This document shows positions 55,627-64,000 of a stretch of DNA of 64,000 nt, in pieces (the stretch's first letter is position 1; each line of letters starts with the position of its first letter). Where the stretch lies: positions 35,971,708 to 36,035,707 of the forward strand of contig JAOANR010000001.1 in NCBI GenBank assembly GCA_030278955.1. Direction: 5' to 3'. Made by a program: the position numbers and the translations under genes. The notes below the pieces were generated by a model, which saw nothing but the letters and a program-made list of their open reading frames with translations, ran no database searches and was not told where the DNA came from. Source of the DNA: Hygrophila difformis (taxonomy: Eukaryota; Streptophyta; Magnoliopsida; Lamiales; Acanthaceae).

Positions 55627-58556
55627 TCCCCACCCCCTTGGGGAGGTTGATCCATCAACCGATCAGCTTCAAACTCCTCATCCCGCTCGTAGAGTGAAAG
55701 ATCTGCAACATTGAATGTAGGATGAACATTGTAATGAGAAGGTAGTTCAATCCTGTAAGCATTTTCGTTGATCTTTTCTAGCACTTTGAATGGTCCATCT
55801 CCGCGGGGAGCGAGTTTTCCATGTCGTTGAGCCGGAAACCTCTCCTTTCGGAGATGAATCCAAACCCAGTCTCCTGGTTTGAGGATCAGCTTCTTCCGGC
55901 CTCGATTGGCATATTTGGCATAGCTCTCAGCAGCTTTCGCCAGACTTTCGCGCACGTCCTTGTGTAGGTTCTTGATCGCTGTTGCCCTGTCCCTGCCATT
56001 AAAGTTAAGATGCTCACTACAAGGTAGTGGCAGGAGATCGACTGGGGTTAGCGGGTTAAAACCATACACAACTTCATATGGAGATACATGGGTGGCACTA
56101 TGGACGTGTCTGTTATATGCAAACTCTATGTGTGGCAGACATTCGTCCCAGCTTTTTGAGTTGGAGGATGTGATGATTCTGAGTAGATTGCCCAATACTC
56201 TGTTGATTGCCTCCGTTTGACCATCAGTCTGGGGATGGTAAGATGTTGAGAACAGTAGCTGTGTGCCCATCTCTCTCCAGAATCCTTTCCAAAAATAGCT
56301 CATAAACTTTGTATCTCGATCAGATACGATTGTCTTAGGTACTCCATGAAGACGTACCACCTCCTTGAAGAATAGTTTGGCTATGTGTCGAGCATCATTG
56401 GTCTTTGCACATGGAATAAAATGTGCCATCTTCGAGAATCGGTCTACTACCACAAAGATGGAATCTTTAGCTCTAGCAGTCCGTGGTAGTCCAAGTACAA
56501 AGTCCATCGAGATGTCCAGCCAGGGTCCTTGGGGCACAGGCAACGCTTGGTACAAACCATGAGGCTTCACAGTTGATTTGGCCTTCAGACAGACCAGACA
56601 CTTGGCAATGTAGTCAGAAACCTGTTTCTGCATTCCTGGCCAGTAGAATCTTTCTGAAAGTACACCCATAGTTGCATGCTTTCCAAAGTGTCCCATGAGG
56701 TCTCCCCCGTGAGCTTCCTGAATTAGCAACTCCCTAATGGATCCTCTTGGAATGCATAGCCTATTACCGTAATAGAGAAATCCATGTAGGCGGCAGTACT
56801 CCTTGTACCCCTTCTGTTCTGTCAGCTTGAAAATTTCCTTGAAGTCTTCATCAGTGGCATACTGAGTCTTGACTTGCTCAAATCCAAATAGCTTAATTGT
56901 TGCGAATGATGCCAACGCTAGTCTTCGGGACAGCGCATCTGCAACCACATTATCTTTGCCCTTCTTATACTTGATCACATACGGGAAGGTCTCAATAAAC
57001 GTGCTCCAACGGGCATGTCTCTTGCTCAGCTGACCTTGAACCTTGATGTGCTTAAGTGTCTCGTGATCAGTATGAATGATGAACTCTCGGCCTCGGAGAT
57101 AGTGTTGCCATGTCCTTAAAGCTTGCACGATGGCATATAATTCTTTGTCATAAGTGGAGTAATTCAGTTGAGCTCCACTGAACTTTTCGCTGTAATATGC
57201 TATCGGTCGTCCTTCTTGCAACAGTACAGCTCCCATTCCTGTTCCCGATGCCTCACTTTGCACTTGGAATGGCAGCTCGAAGTTCGGCAATCCCAATACC
57301 GGTGCATGGGTCAGTTTGTCCTTAAGTTCATCGAAGGCTTTCTGTTGTGCCGGCCCCCACTTAAAAGGATTCTCTTTCTTGAGCAGTGATGTGATTGGGG
57401 CGGCAATCACACTGAATTGAGGGACGAATCTCCTAAAGAATCCGCTTAGACCTAGAAAACTTCTGACTTCGTGCACATTGGTCGGCGGCTTCCATTCGGA
57501 AATTGCCCTGATCTTTGATTCATCAACCTTAAGCCCATCCTTGCCAACCACAAATCCAAGGAACGTCACCTCTGGAACACAGAAGGTGCATTTCTCGAAA
57601 TTGGCATACAGTCGCACTTCTCGCAATTTGTTCAGAACCTGTTGAACATGAGCAATGTGATCAGTTTCAGTGCAACTATAAACAAGGATATCATCAAAAT
57701 ATACTACAACAAATTTGCCAATGAATTGTCGTAATGTTTCGTTCATCAAACGCATAAACGTGGAAGGTGCATTAGTGAGGCCGAATGGCATCACGAGCCA
57801 CTCGTAAAGGCCGAATTTTGTCTTGAAGGCAGTTTTCCACTCGTCTCCGGGTTGCATCCGGATCTGATGGTATCCACTCTTAAGATCGATCTTGGAAAAT
57901 AAGCTTGCACCACCAAGCTCATCGAGCATGTCGTCCAACTGTGGAATAGGATGGCGGTATTTGATAGTGATGGCGTTGACAGCCCTGCAATCGACGCACA
58001 TCCGCCATTCTCCATTTTTCTTTGGCACTAATAGCACTGGGACGGCACACGGTGATAAACTTTCCCGAACCCAGCCCTTCTCAAGCAAACCTTGAACCTG
58101 TCGTTGAATTTCCTTCGTTTCCTCAGGATTCATACGGTAGGCAGGTCGGTTAGGAATAGATGCCCCGGGCATGAAGTCGATTCTGTGCTCCACGCCTCGA
58201 AGTGGTGGCAGTCCGGCAGGCACCTCTTCAGGAAATACATCCTTGTTGCGTTCAAGCATCCTAGCAAAATTTTCAGACAATTCAGGTGCAATATTGACAG
58301 TTCTACTAGCAGATTCATCGGGCTTAATTAAAGCAAGAAAACAGTGACCTGCAAAGCCAGGTTCTAGCGCTGCTTGCTTGAATTCTGTTTTGGTCAGTAT
58401 CAGACACTGACTTTCATTACTTGCCTCTGCGGAGGTCTGGCCCACCTTGGCCTTGCCTTTGGCAAGGGCTTTGGCAAGCTCTTCCGCTTTTGCCATGTTC
58501 GCCCTAAGCTTCTCCTGATCTAATCTTACAAGTTTTACAGGCAGAGGCTTAAACAA
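55401..58556 (-). pseudogene. pol: Element K pol part (protease end to LTR-encoded tail), open 1051 codons
   Basis: Numbering from the first Met of this frame: reverse transcriptase with YFDD at 286-289, RNase H, integrase zinc finger (CLVCLKAKS), [23 protein letters not shown], then [28 protein letters not shown] and the LTR-encoded EGPVLKARIKKFINSV to a stop at 55401. RNase H shows QSEASGTG where relatives have CDASGTG or SDASGTG, i.e. the first catalytic Asp is Glu. Out of frame with gag because of the one-base loss near 58563. Confidence 0.92.
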
Positions 58557-60679
58557 ATAGTCCTTTGTCCATGCTTAAAGTACAAAACATTGGATTTGCC
58601 CCTATAAGTGGCATCCTTGTCGAATAACCACGGCCAGCCTAACAAGACGTGGCATGCGTTCATTGGGACGACGTCGCATAACACCTTCTCAGAGTAAGTT
58701 CCTTTGGTGATGGGAACCCACGCCTGTTGGGTAACCTTGGTCTTTCCACTGTTGTTCATCCAATGGAGGAGATATGGCTTGGGATGTTCTTCAACGGGCA
58801 GTTGTAACCTGCGAGCAGTGTACAAACTGACAACATTAGTGCAACTGCCGTTATCAACAATTAAAGTAGCATTATTGCCTAAAATAGTACAACGACAATG
58901 AAAGAGATTCTCCCTTTGTTCGTTGTCTGCGGTTTCAGTTCCTCTGTCGGCATTTAATGCTCTCATAGCAACTAAAAGATTCACGTCTTCCTCATCCTCA
59001 GGTGCGACTTCAGGATTGACCGGTTCTTCTTGATGGTACTCTTGTAGTTCAGGATCTTCAAATTCATGCTCATCTTCGGAGTCATAGATCCTGAATACAC
59101 CCGGTTCAATCTCAACCACTGGTCTCTGATCCTCTCCAGTATTGAGTACTGCCACTCTCTTTGGCGGATTATTGCATGTCGTCGCATAATGACCCTTTTT
59201 ACCGCACTTGAAACAAATAATGTCTCGTGCATCTCTGGCGGGTGGCCTTTGCTCCCTTCCCTGAACTGGAGCGGGAACTTTGTTTCTTTCCTCCTGATTG
59301 TAGGCCTTGAAAGCTTGTCCCAAATCAATCCCTCGCTGTCGATCCCGACCCTGTTGCTGTTGCGGCTGCTGCTGGGGCTGTCGATAATTGGGCGGTGGTC
59401 GGATCAACCAAGGTTTGTTGGGGTTGTAATTGTAGTGCCCGGCAGGAGTGGTGCGATGGGATTTCCTCTTCAGTTGTGCCTCATACCTAGCAGCTTTCCT
59501 AACCAGATCGGTGATGTTGATGTATCCCCTCATCTCCATTTCTTCATGGATTTCGGGTCTCAGGTACTTGGCGAATCTGGCTAAAGTGATTTGGGGTTCC
59601 TCATTCACTTGAGCCCTCATCATGAGCATTTCCATCTCACGATAGTACTCTTCTACAGTTTTGTTTCCTTGTTGGAGACCCACTAATTTTAAGTACATAT
59701 CTGGCTTATAGGTATGTGGTACAAAACGATGTTCCATGATATCCAATAAATGCTCCCAATCTGCTATTTGAGCTCTTCCCGCGGTATGGAGATCAGAACA
59801 GTATTTCTTCCACCAAAGCTGTGCATAATCTTTGAATTCGGTCACGGCCAACTGGACCTTCTTGAAGTCTGAGTAGTTATGGCAATTATAGATCATCTCC
59901 ATCGAATGTTTCCAATCGAGAAATTCATTAGGATCACTCGTCCCCTTGAACGCAGGTATGGTGAACTTAATGCTTTTCAGATTGTCGTCCATTCGTGGTT
60001 CTCCTTCAAAATCAGCAGCTGGATCGAAGTTCAAACGGTGTCTTGCGGGTGGCGCATTTGGCGGCACAGGTGCTCCGACAGGTGGTGGTGGAGGCATAGC
60101 TAAATGATCGGTTACAGGAGTCTCAGGTCGAACCGTGGGATTGGCCTGCAATGGTGGGTGCAAACGGTGTCGTTCACTGGATCGCGGACCTAAACTCCGG
60201 TTAAATTCCCCAAACTGCAGTTCTTGTTCGGCTAAGACTTCCTCTGCAGTTGTCATATCGGCCCGGGAGACTCCGCTAGTTCCTTCTTGTAGAGTTCTCG
60301 GGAGCGTAGACGCTACTGCCGGTATTGTGGATGGGTTATTCTGGGGTGTGGTACTCTGAGACGGAGCATTTTGAGGTGTCGTGTTCTGTGGTGACGGAGT
60401 AGGGAAGAAGGCTTCCTCCAATCTCCGTTCGACTCGGTTCATGACTAACCTCTCAATTGCTTCACTTTGGAATCGTACCCGACCTGCAATATCATCAACA
60501 ATTTCATCAACACGAGTATTGACTTCTTCAACACGCTTATTGACAGTTTCAATATTAGAAGAATTAATATTTAAAGACTGAGTAAGCGTGTCGATGTCAG
60601 TCTTCTTGGCACTGGTCTCATGCAGAGATCGCATCATTTCCATCAGATCAGACATCGTTGGTTCAGTGCGTCCTGCCAT
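58535..60679 (-). pseudogene. gag-pro: Element K gag and protease part, 714 codons, ends by frameshift
   Basis: MAGRTEPTMSDLMEMM start, helical N-terminus, proline-rich linker, capsid (EFLDWKHSMEMIYNCHNY), glutamine-rich stretch, CCHC CFKCGKKGHYATTC at 489-502, protease VDNGSC with Asp 609 and LLGWPWLF (Arg in relatives). At 58563-58565 K has AAA where C has AAAA (HGQKDYLF), so the frame turns into RTICLSLCL and stops. As the two frames overlap only at this spot, I read it as a mutation; a programmed shift is less likely because C and L are in frame. Confidence 0.92.
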
Positions 60680-62295
60680 CTCACAGATAAAATTATTTTA
60701 TAGATATAAGAAGGTCAGAAAAATAAACAGGAATCTGTAGAGTGAACTCGCAGATATTCCTCTCGATTTCAATCCCTTGGCCCAGACACCACTGTCGAAA
60801 TTCACCTGCTCAATGACCCAATTAGATGCAAAGAAGAGAAATAATTGTGACGCGCAAATCACGAAGCAGTATGAAGTGCTCGACTCAATCAAAGGACGCT
60901 ATGACATGTATGTGATATGCAATGCAAATGATAATTGAGCACAAGTTGATGATTAGTGCTATTGCTATCAACGTTCACAATCCTTCCAAATTGGTTATGT
61001 CCTTGATTGATCCCAAATATATGAGTAGGCTCACAGAAAATAACACTCGGGAAAAAGTCGTAATACTCAAGTGGCTTCTCGGCTAGGTATCACAACTCAT
61101 GAGAGGAATTCCAATGCCTTTATAATCGGCGGAACTTCAACTCGGTGTTCGTGAACTATGTTCAGAGGAACAATTGTGCCAGTCAGATATCCACTTTATT
61201 GTATTACTAAAAATATATGTCCCAATATCCCAAATATAAGTTGGTGGCTCACTTTTGCACTCAAAAGACTTGGAAATATTTCCCAATAATCAAAACACTC
61301 AATCCCAATTGATTTGGATGCTGGCAGATTTGGCACTATGTGAATTTGGTGGTTTTGATGTGTCCCAATGGTACCAAGGTCAAAGGGGATCAATATGATA
61401 GTGACTATGTGTGAGTTAGGAGACAAATAAAGCAAAAGTTGGTACTATTACTGCTCACACGCGCCCCCACGCGCAGGGTTTTTATGAGGTCGCCAGCTTT
61501 TGGGCAATGGGTACAAAAGTAGTCATAACTTTGTCAATACTTGTCCAAAACACTTGATTCAAATTGCAATGGATTCAGGACTCAATTTTCTTGAAGATGG
61601 TTGAAGATTCATCAAGAAACTCATAGAACGCAAGAAGTTATGCACATTCAAAGTTTGCTGCAGATTCGGACTCACAGTGGCAGTTTTTTTGTTTTTGCGA
61701 TTTGATCGACCAAATGAACTCCAAATGTCTTGAAACCACTTTCAATGGATTCCTAACACCCAAAATGTGTAAGAACAGCCCTTGGAATGATAGCAGACCC
61801 GATTCCCCACAATGAACAAACACCAAAATGTTCCAGCTTGTGAAAATGGCTAGCAACCTAGGCACTTGTTCAACCAAACTTGTGTTCAATGCTCAAAATG
61901 CTTGGTGAATGATGCAATATCCATACATTGTTGTTCAAACACATGAAAACAAGCATATAAACACAAAATCACAGAATCAAAAAGCAAAACATATGATATT
62001 TTTGGATTTTGGATGAAGAACACGAAGAACACTCATGAATCTTCAAATGAACATAACTTTGGCATACGAACTCGGATTTGGATGAATCTTATGCCAATGG
62101 AAAGCTCTTGAGATGAGGATTAAGAATATCGGATCAGATTTCTCAAAATCTAAGGAGTCAAAACCAGAAATTCGAAAAGGTGGACAGAATGCTTCTTTTT
62201 AGGGTTTTTGGAGGAGTTTTTGGTGGAATATGAGGGTTTTGGAAAAATTTGGGCATTATAACCCCTAGAAAATGAATGATTTTGGGTTGCCAAAT

Positions 62296-62308
62296 GGAAC
62301 GTGGTTCC
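62296..62308 (-). promoter_or_regulatory. Leader hairpin, K copy (GGAAC-CAC-GUUCC)
   Basis: Identical arms and loop to D, J and L despite the shortened leader. Confidence 0.6.
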
Positions 62309-62358
62309 AAATGGGGAGTGGTGGTGTGTGAAGTGAATCCTACCAACTAGCAAACAAT

Positions 62359-62371
62359 GGCTCTGATACCA
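62359..62371 (-). other. Primer binding site of K
   Basis: Complement of GGCTCTGATACCA, initiator-Met type, 11 bp from the LTR. Confidence 0.92.
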
Positions 62372-62382
62372 AAATAAATTGA

Positions 62383-62968
62383 TGCCATGGATCGATTGCT
62401 TGTCTAAGTTGGTCACCGGATGAACAAGAACACAAAATAAAGAAAAAATAAAAGGATAGGAGAATTTTTGGAAGAAGGGGACTAAGTAAATCCAAGGGAA
62501 GTGAGATTTACCCAAGACAAATGGATTTCATGAGTGCATCTTCCAATAAGGCCATTGAAGCAAATTCCAATCTTCAATGGTGTGGGTGAACCTAGGGTTT
62601 ACTCACAAAGTGTTGAGAACCAAGTGTTGGCTCTCAAGAGAGAAAAGTGACTTTGATTCAATGAAATGAGTTGTTCAAAAATATCAAAGTGGTTACAAAT
62701 TCTTGGGGACCTCATATATATAGAGGAAGCCCATAAAACTAGATTAAACAACCCTAGCAATGTTTTCAACAAACTGGATACAAGGAAATAGTAAACTGGA
62801 TAAGCTTTGTCGCTAAGAGGGTCGTGTCGCGAAGCAAGGCACCGCGACAGGGGTTCTTCTGGCTCGAGCCTTCTCCTTGTGGCGCTAGGCATACTTGGTC
62901 GCGATGCTGGACTGTGTCGCGGAAGGGACTTGTCGCGGAAGGGGGTTTTGTCGCGGAAGGGGGTTCCG
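62383..62968 (-). repeat. 5' LTR of element K, U3 start removed by M
   Basis: TGCCATGGATCG at 62383; nearly identical to 45567-46150; TATA at 62722-62713. Stops inside the TCGCGG array (62808-62968) at GGGGGTTCCG, where LTR M starts; candidate target duplication TTCCG (62964-62968). Confidence 0.92.
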
Positions 62969-64000
62969 TGACATGGATGTCATGACACATGGCATCATGA
63001 TTCCCTATTTCCCGGAAGGGCCGGTTTCAAAGGCACGAATAAAGAAGTTTATTAATTCTGTCTCTTTATTTTTATTTCAGGAAGCAGATAAACTGGAGCC
63101 GAAGAAGGAGCCCAAATTGAAGCTGCTGATGCAGGCGGACGAATACCGGAAGGGCCCGGGTCTCATTAATTTGGGACCCACCCCGTCCAGCTAAATCCGG
63201 AAGAAAGGAGACCTCCAGATGCACAAACAGATCAAAACAGCATAAGGAGGTCAACGGAGGGCCCCACAGCCGCCGCCGCCGTCGCCGCCGTCATCATCGG
63301 AGGTTCGCCGGAGCTCCGGTGAAGTCGCCGGAAGTTGGTCGGAATTTCGCCGGAAAGTCACCGGCACCGGTCAACGACCGGTCAACGTCGGAACAGTGTC
63401 GCCGGACTCAGTGGGCCCCATTCGGATGAAAGTTGGAGGAATTTCTTCATCTGTCGCGGAACAAGCCCCTTTGTCGCGGAGTTACCACTTTGTTGCGGAG
63501 TACCACTTTGTCGCGGAGTTACCTTTGTCGCGGAGTACCACTTTGTCGCGGAGTTACCTTTGTCGCGGAGTTACCACTTTGTCGCGGAACCCCCTCTAGC
63601 GACAAGGAGAGAGAACAAGATATAGAGAGAGAGACCTGGTCGCGGAACAACTTTGTCGCGGAACCACTTTGTCGCGGAACCCCCTTCCGCGACAAAACCC
63701 CCTTCCGCGACAAGTCCCTTCCGTGACACAGTCCAGCATCGCGACCAAGTATGCCTAGCGCCACAAGGAGAAGGCTCGAGCCAGAAGAACCCCTGTCGCG
63801 GTGCCTTGCTTCGCGACACGACCCTCTTAGCGACAAAGCTTATCCAGTTTACTATTTCCTTGTATCCAGTTTGTTGAAAACATTGCTAGGGTTGTTTAAT
63901 CTAGTTTTATGGGCTTCCTCTATATATATGAGGTCCCCAAGTATTGTATTCACTTTGATATTTTGAACAACTCATTTTCATGAATCAAAGTCATTTCTCC
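62969..64000 (+). repeat. LTR M: plus-strand LTR of the C/K family, runs off right edge
   Basis: TGACATGGATGTCATG start. Coding tail to 63194 (MDVMTHGIMIPYFPEGPVSKARIKKF, one residue from K's tail), CCGG-rich block, TCGCGG array 63449-63838, TATA at 63920-63929. From about 63690 it is the reverse complement of K's 5' LTR. Whether it is a 5', 3' or solo LTR cannot be seen. Confidence 0.9.
63449..63838. repeat. U3 array of M
   Basis: CTTTGTCGCGGAGTTACCA units, then inverted CCGCGACAA units; matches the K 3' LTR array in order. Confidence 0.86.

Larger units (their letters stand above)
60680..62382 (-). other. Element K leader
   Basis: No gene. Gag-proximal block like I (61070-61210); short hairpin 62296-62308; GGGGTTATAATGCCC block near 62250-62265. 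The region holding the long stem in A, D, J and L is missing, so hairpin and primer site are only about 50 nt apart. Confidence 0.8.
45567..62968 (-). mobile_element. Element K: Ty3/gypsy retrotransposon with one frameshift, split by L
   Basis: 3' LTR (45567-46448 plus 55230-55626), gag-pol (55401-60679), leader, primer site, 5' LTR (62383-62968, cut by M). Inserted in the leader of I; left target flank ACTCA (45562-45566). Same family as C and M. Confidence 0.93.

Noticed and set aside
58535..58570. Programmed frameshift between gag-protease and pol in K
   Set aside because: C and L read through the same region in one frame; K simply lacks one A of a four-A run.

Overview
This window is a block of nested plant LTR retrotransposons; I see no host gene, tRNA, rRNA or CRISPR array in it. 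All recognisable coding sequence is Ty3/gypsy gag-pol: CCHC zinc knuckle, D-N-G-S protease, YFDD reverse transcriptase, RNase H and HHCC/D,D35E integrase, in that order. Primer sites match the 3' end of plant initiator-Met tRNA (TGGTATCAGAGC), LTRs begin TG(G/A/C)CATGG and end CCATGGCA, and pol reads through the polypurine tract into the 3' LTR. These traits point to a seed-plant chromovirus close to the CRM lineage. That placement is inference from motifs; the species cannot be told.

Layout. Left cluster (1-23407): LTR H holds plus-strand element E (18754-22686). E is interrupted by plus-strand element C (8786-18753) and by a truncated solo LTR, F (20526-21470). C is interrupted by minus-strand element B (6088-8785) and by the complete non-autonomous element D (12975-17479, target duplication AACTG). 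B is interrupted by minus-strand element A (1-6087, running off the left edge). Middle: a 1.7 kb array of 30-bp repeats (23408-25106), then the decayed minus-strand element G (25107-30050) and a foreign leader/LTR scrap (30051-30515). Right cluster: minus-strand element I (30516-45566) contains the complete non-autonomous element J (36127-44066, duplication GTTCT) and is cut in its leader by minus-strand element K (45567-62968). K carries the complete, apparently intact autonomous element L (46449-55229, duplication GCCGG) in its 3' LTR and a plus-strand LTR, M (62969 to the right edge), in its 5' LTR.

How the parts fit. L has one uninterrupted 1729-codon gag-pol frame and near-identical LTRs, so it is the best candidate for a live helper. 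K needs only one frameshift to explain its loss. D and J have near-identical LTRs but no reverse transcriptase, RNase H or integrase; they must have moved with enzymes supplied in trans. They share with the autonomous families the primer site, the TATA layout, U3 arrays with a TCGCGA-like core, and two leader stem-loops whose arms show compensating or wobble changes (five-base stem in A, D, G scrap, J, K, L; eight-base stem in A, D, J, L). I read this as a helper/parasite community held together by a conserved RNA leader. The leader stem-loops, the U3 palindrome arrays and the D/J-specific coding domains are the least explained parts of the window.
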